A program made the position numbers and the translations under genes. The notes under the pieces are model-generated. The model ran no database searches, was not told where the DNA came from, and saw only the letters and a program-made list of their open reading frames with translations. A stretch of DNA of 64,000 bases from positions 1 to 64,000 of the forward strand of contig QCQJ01000003.1 in assembly GCA_003209585.1 (NCBI GenBank), given 5' to 3'. Numbering within the stretch: the stretch's first letter is position 1; each line of letters opens with the position of its first letter. The stretch is from Prochlorococcus sp. AG-449-G23 (GTDB taxonomy: Bacteria > Cyanobacteriota > Cyanobacteriia > PCC-6307 > Cyanobiaceae). Positions 42,414 to 52,130 of this stretch are shown in pieces.

Positions 42414-43699
42414 TTTTCTTTTCTTCTAAGCATTTCTTCATATTTAATTTTCTCCCACCCATTATTATTTGGTTCCCATATTTTTAAACCTCTAAAAGAT
42501 TTAGGAAGATAATCTTGTTCGACCCAATTGCCTGAATAATTATGAGGATTGACATAACTATTAGAATTATTTTGTAAATGACGTGGAACTTCAAAAGCAT
42601 TTTTAGATTTAATTGTTTCAATTGCTTTAAAAATACTTTTCGTACTATTGCTTTTTGGAGATATCGCTAAATATAAAGAAGCTTGCGTTAAAAAATATAA
42701 TCCCTCTGGAAAACCAACTCTATCAAAAGCATCACAACATGATTGTACAACTACTATGGCATTTGGATCCGCAATTCCAATATCTTCACTGGCAGATATA
42801 AGTAATCTTCTAAAAATAAAATTGGGATCTTCGCCAGCCTCCAGCATATTTGCAAGCCAAAATAAGGTCGCATCTGGATCAGAGCCTCTGATGGACTTTA
42901 TAAAGGCACTTATTATATCGTAATGATTTTGACCATTTTTATCATAAACAATATTTTTCTTTTGAATTGCATCCTCTGCAATTGAGAGATTAATATTTAT
43001 TTCTTTGGCATCATTTTCAGCAGTTGTTTCTATGGCCATCTCTAGGGCATTGATTAAAGTTCTTGCATCACCGCTAGAAAATTTAATTAAGTGACTTATT
43101 GCATCCTGGTTTAAATAAACCTTTTTTGAATCTTTTTGTTTTAAATAGTGAGTTATGACTTTTTGTATTATTTTCTTCAAATCATTTTCAGCCAAAGGAA
43201 GTAATGTAAAAATTCGAGATCTACTGACAAGCGCTTTATTAACAGCAAAGAAAGGGTTTTCAGTTGTTGCACCAATAAAAGTTATAGTTCCATTCTCTAT
43301 TGAAGGTAATAAAGCATCTTGCTGCACTGATGTAAATCTATGAACCTCATCGATAAATAAAATTGTTTTTCTTCTTGAATTTATTAATCTTTCTTTTGCA
43401 TTAGAGATTTCATTTCTTAATTCTTTAACACTTGATAATACTGCATTTAATTTAATTAATTTTGAACGCGTATTAAAAGAAATAATTTCAATTAGAGTAG
43501 TTTTTCCAACACCAGGAGGACCAGAAAAAATAAAATTACTAATCTTATCGTTTAATATTGCGCTTCTTAAAAGCGAATTCTCATTCAGTATTGATTGTTG
43601 ACCAAAAAAGTCTTCCAAATTCTTTGGTCTTAATTTGTCTGCCAAAGGAGCATTATTATCTATTTGAGAATAATTAGTAAATAAATTTTCTGAATGCAT
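42410..43699 (-). CDS. rarA: Replication-associated recombination protein RarA/MgsA
   Basis: A 429-residue AAA+ ATPase acting at stalled replication forks. Walker A FSGPPGVGKTTLI lies near residue 58, Walker B ILFIDEVHRF, sensor TTENPFFAVN and arginine finger region SRSRIFTL follow. The C-terminal RarA domain is recognisable by GSDPDATLFWLANMLEAGED and ASEDIGIADPNA. It converges on the transferase gene and is separated from pgm by 33 nt on the same strand. Confidence 0.92.
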   Translation of the reverse strand: MHSENLFTNYSQIDNNAPLADKLRPKNLEDFFGQQSILNENSLLRSAILNDKISNFIFSGPPGVGKTTLIEIISFNTRSKLIKLNAVLSSVKELRNEISNAKERLINSRRKTILFIDEVHRFTSVQQDALLPSIENGTITFIGATTENPFFAVNKALVSRSRIFTLLPLAENDLKKIIQKVITHYLKQKDSKKVYLNQDAISHLIKFSSGDARTLINALEMAIETTAENDAKEININLSIAEDAIQKKNIVYDKNGQNHYDIISAFIKSIRGSDPDATLFWLANMLEAGEDPNFIFRRLLISASEDIGIADPNAIVVVQSCCDAFDRVGFPEGLYFLTQASLYLAISPKSNSTKSIFKAIETIKSKNAFEVPRHLQNNSNSYVNPHNYSGNWVEQDYLPKSFRGLKIWEPNNNGWEKIKYEEMLRRKEN

Positions 43700-43732
43700 A
43701 TAAGTTAAATCAAAAAATCATTACTTTAAATT

Positions 43733-45370
43733 TTATGTAATTACTGTAGGAGTTTCCATTTGAGTGAGTTTTGAAATATTTAATAAATGATCTAAATCAT
43801 CTATTAGAGGTTTCAAGGCGACTTGTGGATTTAACGAGAGATTCAGTTCAGGATTGAAAAATTTCTCGAAGTAAAGTCTTAATGTAGCACCCTTAGTTCC
43901 GGTTCCAGAAAGACGCACAATAACTCGGGAATTATCATCAAGAACCAATCTTAAACCTTGATTATCACTTATGGAATCATCAACAGGATCTAAATATGAA
44001 AAGTTATCTGCAACTTGAACTAAATGACCTGCAAAATTACTTCCTTTTAAATTTTCGAGCATAGAAGTTAGATTACCAAATATCTGATTAGCAATATTTA
44101 AGGGAATTGCCTCGTAATCGTGTCTTGAATAATAATTTCTACCGAATTGTTGCCAATGGCTCTGCATCAAATCACTTACAGAGCATTTTTTTTCAGCTAA
44201 AACTTGTAACCAATACAAAACTGCCCATAATCCATCTTTCTCCCTTACGTGGTTACTGCCTGTTCCAAAACTTTCTTCTCCACATAAAGTAATTAAATTA
44301 GAATCTAAAAGATTTCCAAAAAATTTCCAACCAGTAGGTGTTTCGAAACAAGGTATATTTAATACTCGCGCAACATTATCAACTGCGGAACTGGTTGGCA
44401 TAGATCTGGCTACACCTGTAATTCCATCTTTATAACCAGGGACACATTTGGTGTTGGCAGTAATAACTGCAAGACTATCGCTAGGATTCACAAAACAACC
44501 ACTTCCTAGAATCATATTCCTGTCACCATCTCCATCGCAAGCAGCACCAAAACTATAAGATTTTTTATTTAATAATAAATCAGCCAAATGAGATGCATAG
44601 GTAAGATTTGGATCAGGATGTAAGCCGCCGAAATCCTTTAACGGCTTACCATTCATAACACAATCATTTGCAAGACCCATTTTTTCAACAAAAATATTCT
44701 TTGCATATGGACCTGTAACCGCATTCATTGCATCAAAGATTAATGAAAAGTCTTTTTTTAAAAAATCACTAATCTGATCAAAATCAAAAATTTTTTCCAT
44801 TAAATTTGAATAATCTTCTAATCCATCAATAACTTCTAAGGAAGTTTCCCCATAGAGATACGTTCCATATTCACTAAAATCAGGTAGTTGAATTTTACAA
44901 ATTTTATAACTAGTTAGTAATTGTGAAGTTTTGAATATCTTATTGGTAATTATTTCAGGGGCTGGGCCACCATTGGAGATATTTAACTTAACTCCAAAGT
45001 CACCATCAATTCCTCCAGGATTATGACTTGCCGAAAGAATAATACCACCAATAGCATTTTCTTTTCTAATTAAATGGGATGTCGCAGGAGTAGATAATAA
45101 ACCATTTTTTGGAACAATAACCTTTTGCACATTGTGTGCAATACATATTTGCACAATTTTCTCTATTGCTTCAATATTTCCATATCTTCCATCGCCACCT
45201 ATGACTAATGTTGAACCTTCTAAATCTTCCAGTGATTGTAAAATTGCTTCTATAAAGATTTCTAGATAATGTTCTTCTTGAAACTTTAAAGTACTTTTTC
45301 GTAAACCAGAAGTTCCTGGCTTTTGATCTAAAAAGGGAGAATCGATATTTATTACATTAACTTCAGTCAT
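43733..45370 (-). CDS. pgm: Phosphoglucomutase
   Basis: Interconverts glucose-1-phosphate and glucose-6-phosphate for glycogen metabolism. The 545-residue protein has the phosphoserine loop ILSASHNPGG, Mg-binding DGDGDRNM, the substrate block CGEESFGTGSNHVREKDG and the C-terminal phosphate-binding RLSGTGTKGATLR. Length and the SASHNPGG form support alpha-PGM rather than PMM or GlmM. It is followed by rarA on the same strand and preceded by a small membrane protein. Confidence 0.93.
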   Translation of the reverse strand: MTEVNVINIDSPFLDQKPGTSGLRKSTLKFQEEHYLEIFIEAILQSLEDLEGSTLVIGGDGRYGNIEAIEKIVQICIAHNVQKVIVPKNGLLSTPATSHLIRKENAIGGIILSASHNPGGIDGDFGVKLNISNGGPAPEIITNKIFKTSQLLTSYKICKIQLPDFSEYGTYLYGETSLEVIDGLEDYSNLMEKIFDFDQISDFLKKDFSLIFDAMNAVTGPYAKNIFVEKMGLANDCVMNGKPLKDFGGLHPDPNLTYASHLADLLLNKKSYSFGAACDGDGDRNMILGSGCFVNPSDSLAVITANTKCVPGYKDGITGVARSMPTSSAVDNVARVLNIPCFETPTGWKFFGNLLDSNLITLCGEESFGTGSNHVREKDGLWAVLYWLQVLAEKKCSVSDLMQSHWQQFGRNYYSRHDYEAIPLNIANQIFGNLTSMLENLKGSNFAGHLVQVADNFSYLDPVDDSISDNQGLRLVLDDNSRVIVRLSGTGTKGATLRLYFEKFFNPELNLSLNPQVALKPLIDDLDHLLNISKLTQMETPTVIT

Positions 45371-45402
45371 AATATTAGAAAACTTCCAAAAATCTAACTA
45401 AA

Positions 45403-45573
45403 TTAATGAGGCATTTCGGATGTTCTTAACATAGCGATAAACCATAATGAAGAAATTAATAATGCACTTAGAATTCCGTAGTTAATACCAAATTTAGAAA
45501 TTGTAATTGGCACGATAAGTGGAAATGTTAATGCTCCAAATAAAGGAGTAAAAGCTACAATTTTTTTTAGCAT
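45403..45573 (-). CDS. Small two-helix membrane protein
   Basis: A 56-residue hydrophobic protein: MLKKIVAFTPLFGALTFPLI, then VPITISKFGINYGILSALL and ISSLWFIAMLRTSEMPH. Two membrane helices are likely. The ATG is at 45571-45573 and the stop TAA at 45403-45405. It is 12 nt behind the DUF4912 gene and 32 nt ahead of pgm, on the same strand, and is likely co-transcribed. It is short enough to be missed. No named family. Confidence 0.6.
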   Translation of the reverse strand: MLKKIVAFTPLFGALTFPLIVPITISKFGINYGILSALLISSLWFIAMLRTSEMPH

Positions 45574-45585
45574 TAAATTAATTGA

Positions 45586-46671
45586 TTAGAACCATTCTGT
45601 CTCAGCATTGTCTTTTTCATTAGTATCGTCAAGAGGAGTAGTTCTATCAAATTTCATTGATATACTTTTTTCTTGATCGCCTGATTCATCTACAGCTTTA
45701 ATATCATATTTTTGAGTCCCGTCTCTAAATGGCACTTGAATTCTAAAAGTTCCATCAGCAGCAAGAGGAACATCTTCTCCTCCAATTGTAAGTTTTGCAG
45801 AGGGTTCAGTAGCTCCATAAACAATTAATTCAGCATCAGCAACAAGCCAAAAAGATCTATTTTTAACAATTCCACTTCCAGATTCATTTAAACCGGAAGA
45901 CCATTTTCCAGCTCCTGAATCAGTAAGATTGTCATTAATGTTAGTTGAATTAAGATTTTCCATGAATTCTTCTGAACCAACTTTTCTTTTAAGAGGAACG
46001 TTTGTGGCAGCTTGGTATAACCTTTCATGCATACCGTTTGATTCTACTGATACAGGATTTGAAATATCTGGAATTGATTCAGAAGTGGAATCCAAATTAA
46101 AAGGTACGAATTTGTCAAGAATTTGCTCAGAAGGGTGAGATCCTGGGACATGACTTATTGAAGAGAATGCCAAAGACATCCAGTTAAAACCATATTTATA
46201 ACCTAATTCAACCTTATAGTCTTTATCTGCAAGTGGAATTGGTAGATACCATTCAGTGCTATAACTATCAACTGCTATCTCCCTAAGTGTGCCTTGATTT
46301 AGATTGCTCCCATCAGAACCGGAAGCGTCAAATAATCTTAAACATAATTTATTTGCTCCCAAGGATTTAGCTTTATCTCTATCAGAATCAGAAATTTGCC
46401 AAAAAACGTAAGCCCAATCAGGATCTCGGGGTAAGAAAACTACTTTTGTTTTAACTTCTTCACTACTGCTAAAGGAATTGGACTCAAAAGTATCTTCGGT
46501 ATTTAGTTGGGGTGAAGGTGTACTTACTTTCTTAACCAATTTTTCTTGATATTTAAGTATTAAGTCAACTAGGACAGCTTTTGTCTTACGGCTATATAAA
46601 GGAACTGATAATTTACTTGCTTTTTGACGTAATTGTCTGAGGGTAAGTGAGAGTAATTGATCTTTATTCAT
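45586..46671 (-). CDS. DUF4912 protein with SAP/Rho-N-like N-terminus
   Basis: A 361-residue protein from ATG 46671 (MNKDQLLSLTLRQLRQKASK). The first 40 residues resemble a Rho-N/SAP-like domain, followed by a linker and the DUF4912 core (VVFLPRDPDWAYVFWQISDSDRDKA). A Gly-Ser region and a final beta-rich domain (LTIGGEDVPLAADGTFRIQV) close it. The longer frame from 46782 adds 37 residues of unlikely sequence that overlap a hairpin at 46749-46781. The family is widespread in cyanobacteria and Firmicutes; function unknown, perhaps nucleic-acid or polysaccharide binding. Confidence 0.75.
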   Translation of the reverse strand: MNKDQLLSLTLRQLRQKASKLSVPLYSRKTKAVLVDLILKYQEKLVKKVSTPSPQLNTEDTFESNSFSSSEEVKTKVVFLPRDPDWAYVFWQISDSDRDKAKSLGANKLCLRLFDASGSDGSNLNQGTLREIAVDSYSTEWYLPIPLADKDYKVELGYKYGFNWMSLAFSSISHVPGSHPSEQILDKFVPFNLDSTSESIPDISNPVSVESNGMHERLYQAATNVPLKRKVGSEEFMENLNSTNINDNLTDSGAGKWSSGLNESGSGIVKNRSFWLVADAELIVYGATEPSAKLTIGGEDVPLAADGTFRIQVPFRDGTQKYDIKAVDESGDQEKSISMKFDRTTPLDDTNEKDNAETEWF

Positions 46672-46748
46672 GATCCCATCAGCCACTTTAAAATCTCCGT
46701 TTTTGTTTGGGATCAGTATGTTCTTTTTTTTCGTGAATTGTGTGTATT

Positions 46749-46781
46749 TTGAGGCTGTCGTCAGGATCCTCTGACTACTCA
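46749..46781 (-). promoter_or_regulatory. Imperfect nested hairpin upstream of the DUF4912 gene
   Basis: Outer arms TTGAG (46749-46753) and CTCAA (46777-46781) enclose an inner GTCAG...CTGAC stem (46760-46764 with 46771-46775). It lies 78 nt upstream of the chosen start and could be a 5' UTR structure or regulator site. The remaining region 46672-46956 (285 nt) shows no ORF I can support. Confidence 0.3.
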
Positions 46782-46956
46782 ATAATTTTAAGAAAAAGTA
46801 TTTCTCGTCAAAACAGTTGGTACTAAAGGAATTAATTAAATTTCGGAGTTTTTTTGAAAATAAATTAATTTTCTTTTTTTTAAATTTTTATTACCTAAAT
46901 TTGTTAAAGACTCAACAAAAATATATTTTTTCTTCGGGATCATTTTGGGAAGATTT

Positions 46957-47310
46957 CTAACTTTGTTGGACTAAAAGTACTAAATCATCAATTTCTAAAT
47001 CATCAATATTTTTTCCTATTCCTTGTGAAAAAGTTTTTAACTTTTTTGTAGTGGACTCTAATTGCTCGTAAAAAAGGTCACTAAATTTTTTATCGTCAAA
47101 TTTTTTGGATTGATTATCACACAATTCTCGGAGAGACTTTTTATAAGTTAATTCAGAACAATCATCTGCGGTTATGTTTTTATAAATCTGGAGGCAATGA
47201 GCCAATATTCTTACATGATGTTTCTGCATTGATGATAGATCTAAATTGTCAATTTCTTGGATAGTTTGAATATTTAAAGGGTTTGCGAAAGGGTCAAGAT
47301 GATTAGACAT
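46957..47310 (-). CDS. Conserved hypothetical protein divergent from sufB
   Basis: A 117-residue helical, acidic protein: MSNHLDPFANPLNIQTIQEI, then HVRILAHCLQIYKNITADDC and LRELCDNQSKKFDDKKF, ending DDLEIDDLVLLVQQS. It has three cysteines in the middle region but no helix-turn-helix. In many cyanobacteria the gene at this position is sufR, the Fe-S-sensing repressor of the suf operon; this protein is not SufR. Its function is unknown. It shares a promoter region of about 95 nt with sufB. Confidence 0.65.
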   Translation of the reverse strand: MSNHLDPFANPLNIQTIQEIDNLDLSSMQKHHVRILAHCLQIYKNITADDCSELTYKKSLRELCDNQSKKFDDKKFSDLFYEQLESTTKKLKTFSQGIGKNIDDLEIDDLVLLVQQS

Positions 47311-47405
47311 TAATTTTTAATTTTAATAAAAGAAAAAAACACAATATTGGGGGTATCTTTCGTTAAAGTATATAAAGCTAATTGTAATAGGTTATTTTTG
47401 ATAAC

Positions 47406-48848
47406 ATGGTTGAAGAAAATTTAGTTAAAGATGTAGTAAAGGAGCCTTACAAATATGGTTTCGTTACGGATATAGAGACTGAAAAAATTGAAAAGGGATT
47501 AAATGAAGACATAATTAGACTAATTTCACACAAAAAAGAAGAGCCAAAATATCTCCTTGATTTTAGATTAAAAGCCTTTAAAAAATGGCAAAAAATGGAA
47601 GAACCTGATTGGGCAGGATTAGGATATAAACAAATCGATTATCAAGATATAATTTATTACTCTGCTCCCAAACAAAAGGAAAAAATTTCTAGTTTGGATG
47701 AAGTTGATCCCAAACTTCTAGAGACTTTTGATAAATTAGGAATACCTCTTACTGAGCAAAAAAAACTCACAAATGTAGCTGTAGATGCTGTATTCGATAG
47801 TGTTTCGATTGCTACAACTTTTAGAGAGGAACTTGCGGAGCATGGAGTTATATTTTGCTCAATCAGTGAAGCAGTAAAAAATCACTCGGACTTAATTGAA
47901 AAATATTTAGGTACAGTCGTTCCAGCTAGTGATAATTATTTCGCAGCACTAAATTCTGCTGTTTTTAGCGATGGTTCTTTTGTTTATATCCCAAAGGGCG
48001 TTACCTGTCCTATGGACTTATCTTCTTATTTCAGAATTAATAGTGGAGATTCTGGACAATTCGAGAGGACACTAATCATTGCTGAAGAATCAAGCTCTGT
48101 AAGTTACCTAGAAGGTTGTACAGCGCCAATGTTCGACACAAATACCCTACATGCTGCAGTTGTAGAATTAATAGCCTTAGACGATGCCTCAATAAAATAT
48201 TCAACAGTACAAAATTGGTATGCGGGTGATGAGGAAGGCGTTGGGGGGATTTTTAATTTTGTCACCAAAAGAGGAAAATGCTTAGGAAAGAGAAGTAAAA
48301 TTAGCTGGTCTCAAGTTGAAACTGGTTCTGCAATTACATGGAAATATCCTAGCTGTATTCTTTTAGGAGAAGAATCTATCGGAGAATTTTATTCAGTAGC
48401 GCTCACGAATAACCTTCAAAAAGCAGATACAGGGACAAAAATGATTCATATAGGTCCTAAAACCAAATCAACTATCGTTAGCAAAGGAATTAGTGCAGGC
48501 AATTCTATAAATAGCTACAGAGGCCTTGTCAAAATGGGTACTAAAGCTACTGGATCAAGAAATTACAGCCAATGTGATTCAATGTTAATAGGGGATCAAG
48601 CTTCTGCAAATACATTCCCTTATATCAAATCTCAACAACCTAATTCTGAAATTGAGCATGAAGCAAGCACATGTAGAATCTCCGAGGATCAACTTTTTTA
48701 TCTCCAGAGCAGAGGTATAGAATTTGAAGAGGCAATATCAATGATGGTAAGTGGTTTCTGCAGAGATGTATTTAATCAATTACCCATGGAATTTGCTGCT
48801 GAAGCAGATAAGTTACTGGCACTTAAACTCGAGGGATCAGTAGGTTAA
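47406..48848 (+). CDS. sufB: Fe-S cluster assembly scaffold SufB
   Basis: Core scaffold of the SUF system, with SufC and SufD. The 480-residue protein shows the beta-helix pattern and SufB hallmarks: [10 protein letters not shown] near the start, [29 protein letters not shown], and [28 protein letters not shown], with the C-terminal cysteine and histidine needed for cluster assembly. It is the first gene of sufBCDS. Oxygenic phototrophs rely on SUF because it tolerates oxygen and iron stress. Confidence 0.95.
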   Translation: MVEENLVKDVVKEPYKYGFVTDIETEKIEKGLNEDIIRLISHKKEEPKYLLDFRLKAFKKWQKMEEPDWAGLGYKQIDYQDIIYYSAPKQKEKISSLDEVDPKLLETFDKLGIPLTEQKKLTNVAVDAVFDSVSIATTFREELAEHGVIFCSISEAVKNHSDLIEKYLGTVVPASDNYFAALNSAVFSDGSFVYIPKGVTCPMDLSSYFRINSGDSGQFERTLIIAEESSSVSYLEGCTAPMFDTNTLHAAVVELIALDDASIKYSTVQNWYAGDEEGVGGIFNFVTKRGKCLGKRSKISWSQVETGSAITWKYPSCILLGEESIGEFYSVALTNNLQKADTGTKMIHIGPKTKSTIVSKGISAGNSINSYRGLVKMGTKATGSRNYSQCDSMLIGDQASANTFPYIKSQQPNSEIEHEASTCRISEDQLFYLQSRGIEFEEAISMMVSGFCRDVFNQLPMEFAAEADKLLALKLEGSVG

Positions 48849-48869
48849 TCAATCAATTTCTATAGTGAA

Positions 48870-49655
48870 ATGCAAAATACAATGAAAGAATCAGATCCAA
48901 TATTAGAAGTTCAAAATCTCTTTGCATCTACTGATAATCTTCCAATTTTGAAAGGGGTTTCACTTACTGTCTATCCTGGAGAAATCCACGCCATTATGGG
49001 AAGGAATGGATGTGGCAAAAGTACTCTTTCGAAAATCATTGCAGGACATCCCTCATATAATGTCACGAATGGCGAAATTAAATTTTCTGGAGAAAATATC
49101 AACAGTCTTGAACCTGAAGAAAGATCTCAATCAGGAATTTTCCTGGGTTTCCAATATCCGATAGAAATTCCAGGTGTTAGTAATCTTGAGTTTCTAAGAG
49201 TTTCAACGAATGCTAGAAGAAAATTCCTTAACAAAGAAGAACTAGATACTTTTGATTTTGAGGAGTTAGTTAAAGAAAAGTTAGAACTTGTGAAAATGGA
49301 CCATGCGTTCCTATCAAGAAGTGTAAATCAAGGATTTTCGGGAGGTGAAAAGAAAAGAAATGAAATTCTGCAAATGGCTTTACTTGAGCCCAAGATAGCA
49401 ATATTAGATGAGACCGATTCTGGCCTAGATATTGATGCTCTAAGAATAGTCGCATCAGGAATTAAAAAAATATCTAATGCACAAACTGGAATTATATTAA
49501 TTACTCACTACCAAAGATTACTAGATGAAATTGAACCAAATTATGTTCATGTTATGGCTGACGGTCAAATCATAAAAACTGGTGGGAGTGATCTTGCATT
49601 AGAACTTGAAAAAAAAGGTTATGAATGGACTGATAACTTTGTCAAAGAGACTTAA
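48870..49655 (+). CDS. sufC: SUF system ATPase SufC
   Basis: A 261-residue ABC-type ATPase that drives conformational change in SufBD. Walker A is [10 protein letters not shown], the Q-loop [10 protein letters not shown] is characteristic of SufC, and the signature is [12 protein letters not shown]. Walker B is [14 protein letters not shown], with ITHYQRLL after it. The SufC-specific use of ETDSGLD instead of EPTS is present. Starts ATG 48870 (or ATG 48882, four residues shorter). It is 21 nt behind sufB. Confidence 0.95.
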   Translation: MQNTMKESDPILEVQNLFASTDNLPILKGVSLTVYPGEIHAIMGRNGCGKSTLSKIIAGHPSYNVTNGEIKFSGENINSLEPEERSQSGIFLGFQYPIEIPGVSNLEFLRVSTNARRKFLNKEELDTFDFEELVKEKLELVKMDHAFLSRSVNQGFSGGEKKRNEILQMALLEPKIAILDETDSGLDIDALRIVASGIKKISNAQTGIILITHYQRLLDEIEPNYVHVMADGQIIKTGGSDLALELEKKGYEWTDNFVKET

Positions 49656-49659
49656 ATAA

Positions 49660-50877
49660 ATGAAAATTATTGAAAAAATAAAAACCAATAAATTAATTGA
49701 TAACCCAACAGAAATCCAAAAATTCTGTCTTCATAAATTACAATCAAGACCACTCCCTAATTTTAAAAGTGAACTATGGAGACTTTCAAATAAATCAAAA
49801 TTTTCAGAGTTTTTAGACTACTCAGTTAATGAAAAAGAGCCAAAATTTGATATTCCCTTTTCGAAAAATTCTCAAAATACTATTCGACTAATAATTGGTG
49901 AAAATCGCCAAATCAATTTAATAGAGGAAAATTATTCAATAGAGCAATTAAGTGAGGATAAATTAGATGAATATTTCAAGGAACAGATATCTTATTTTGA
50001 TCAAAACCAAAATTGGAGTGACTTACTAAATCTATCTTTAAGTTGTACAAAGAATATCTTGGGCTTAAAAATAAATGGATCAAAAATCCCTCCTATTGAA
50101 ATCTTTAGCCATGCTTCAAATAATTCTTTAAGTGCAAAAACCCTAGTAATAATTTTAGAAAAGAATTGTGATATTGAATTATTACAAGTAAATCTTGGTA
50201 AAGAAAACTCTTCATTATCCCAATCAACTTTTTTTTGTATAGAAGAGAATAGTTCCTTAAATCATGGTGTTGTTTCCTACGGTGAAAAAAGATCAAACCT
50301 ATTAAATTCTCTCAATGTAATTCAACATAAAAATAGTGAATATAATTTAGGAACTTTACATTTCAAATTCAATTATGCAAGATTTGAAATTTGTATTAAA
50401 CAATCTGTCGGGGAAGCTAAAACCAATATAAAAAGTATGCAAATAACAAAAAAAGATGAGCAAATTTCTACCTATACAAGAATAGACTTTAATGGCCCAG
50501 ATGGATTTCTTGATCAAATCAACAAATCACTTGCTGACGATAAATCACATGCAATATTTGAAGGTTCGATAATAGTTCCGAAAATTGCCCAGAAAACTGA
50601 TGCTTCTCAATTAAGCAGAAATTTACTTTTATCAAATTTTGCGCAAATAGATACCAAACCTCAATTAGAAATAATTGCTGATGATGTCAAATGCAAACAT
50701 GGAGCTACAATTTCGCAATTAAATGAAGAAGAACTTTTTTATATGCGAACAAGAGGGATCACGTTACCAGAAGCAAGTAAACTACAATTAAGTTCTTACT
50801 TTCAAGAAATAATTTCATTTATTCCCGTTTCAAAAGATAGATGGAATTTGCTTGATAAACTTTTAAATGAGAATTAA
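49660..50877 (+). CDS. sufD: Fe-S cluster assembly protein SufD
   Basis: A 405-residue paralog of SufB that forms the SufBC2D complex. The beta-helix is recognisable in FEGSIIVPKIAQKTDASQLSRNLLLSN, followed by IDTKPQLEIIADDVKCKHGATISQLNEEELFYMRTRGI, the standard SufD/SufB C-terminal signature. The N-terminal segment (LPNFKSELWRLSNKSKF) is SufD-like. It starts 4 nt after sufC and its stop overlaps the sufS ATG (TAATG). Confidence 0.94.
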   Translation: MKIIEKIKTNKLIDNPTEIQKFCLHKLQSRPLPNFKSELWRLSNKSKFSEFLDYSVNEKEPKFDIPFSKNSQNTIRLIIGENRQINLIEENYSIEQLSEDKLDEYFKEQISYFDQNQNWSDLLNLSLSCTKNILGLKINGSKIPPIEIFSHASNNSLSAKTLVIILEKNCDIELLQVNLGKENSSLSQSTFFCIEENSSLNHGVVSYGEKRSNLLNSLNVIQHKNSEYNLGTLHFKFNYARFEICIKQSVGEAKTNIKSMQITKKDEQISTYTRIDFNGPDGFLDQINKSLADDKSHAIFEGSIIVPKIAQKTDASQLSRNLLLSNFAQIDTKPQLEIIADDVKCKHGATISQLNEEELFYMRTRGITLPEASKLQLSSYFQEIISFIPVSKDRWNLLDKLLNEN

Positions 50878-52130
50878 TGGAAACGATTCAAAATTTTCCT
50901 GAAATAACCAAAAAAGACTTTCCTCTTTTAAATAAGAACTTAAAAAGTAATGAGCAAATCATTTATTTAGACCACGCTGCTACCACTCAAAAACCAATAC
51001 AAGTCTTAAAAAAAATTGATGAATACTATAGAAACTTTAATGCCAATGTACATAGAGGTGCGCATCAATTAAGTGCTAAAGCAACAGAAGAATTTGAAAA
51101 TGCAAGATATTTAATTAGTAAATATATAAATGCTAATTCAACAAAAGAAATTATTTTCACAAGAAATGCTACTGAAGCAATAAATCTTGCGGCTAGATCA
51201 TGGGGTGAATATTCATTAAAAGAAAACGATGAAATTCTCTTATCAATAATGGAGCATCATAGCAATATTGTCCCTTGGCAAATGATTGCAGCAAAAAGTA
51301 AATGCAAATTAAAATTTATAGGTATAGATAAAAATGGAAAATTAGATTTAAACGATTTTAAATCAAAACTAACATCCAAAACAAAGCTTGTTAGCCTCGT
51401 ACATATTAGTAATACTCTAGGTTGCTGTAATCCAATCAAAGAGATAACTAAATTAGCTAAACAAAAAGGTTCTTTAGTGTTAATAGATGCATGTCAAAGT
51501 TTGGCGCATCAAAAACTAGATGTGATTGATCTTGATATAGATTTTTTAGCAGGATCAGGTCATAAACTTTGCGGTCCTACAGGTATTGGTTTCCTCTGGT
51601 CAAGGAAAGAAATCCTAGAAAAAATTCCTCCTCTTTTTGGAGGCGGCGAAATGATTCAAGATGTTTTTGAAGAGACAAGTACTTGGGCAGAGCTCCCACA
51701 TAAATTTGAAGCTGGAACTCCCGCTATTGCAGAAGCAATTGGTCTTGCGGAAGCAATTAATTATATAAACACTATTGGATTGAATGACATTCATGAATAT
51801 GAAAAGAGTATTACTAAATATTTATTTGAAAAATTAAATCAAATAGAAAATATTGAAATTATAGGTCCATCGCCGGAGATAGATCCAGAGAGAGCATCAC
51901 TTGCCACCTTTCACATAAAAAATATCCATTCAAACGATATTGCTGAAATTCTTGATTCAAAAGGAATTTGCATCAGAAGTGGTCATCATTGCTGTCAACC
52001 TCTTCACAGATACATTGGAATTAAATCAACGGCTAGAATTAGCATGAATTTCACTACCAATAAGGAAGAAATTTCTATATTTATAGAAAAATTAAAAGAT
52101 ACTATTAATTTCTTAAAAAATAATTCTTAA
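50877..52130 (+). CDS. sufS: Cysteine desulfurase SufS
   Basis: A group II PLP-dependent cysteine desulfurase that extracts sulfur from cysteine for Fe-S assembly. The 417-residue protein has IYLDHAATTQKP at the N-terminus, the PLP histidine in LSIMEHHSNIVPW, the Schiff-base lysine in GSGHKLCGPTGIGFLW, and the catalytic cysteine in RSGHHCCQPLH. It overlaps the sufD stop and the convergent S9 peptidase stop by 4 nt. No sufE lies in the window. Confidence 0.95.
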   Translation: METIQNFPEITKKDFPLLNKNLKSNEQIIYLDHAATTQKPIQVLKKIDEYYRNFNANVHRGAHQLSAKATEEFENARYLISKYINANSTKEIIFTRNATEAINLAARSWGEYSLKENDEILLSIMEHHSNIVPWQMIAAKSKCKLKFIGIDKNGKLDLNDFKSKLTSKTKLVSLVHISNTLGCCNPIKEITKLAKQKGSLVLIDACQSLAHQKLDVIDLDIDFLAGSGHKLCGPTGIGFLWSRKEILEKIPPLFGGGEMIQDVFEETSTWAELPHKFEAGTPAIAEAIGLAEAINYINTIGLNDIHEYEKSITKYLFEKLNQIENIEIIGPSPEIDPERASLATFHIKNIHSNDIAEILDSKGICIRSGHHCCQPLHRYIGIKSTARISMNFTTNKEEISIFIEKLKDTINFLKNNS

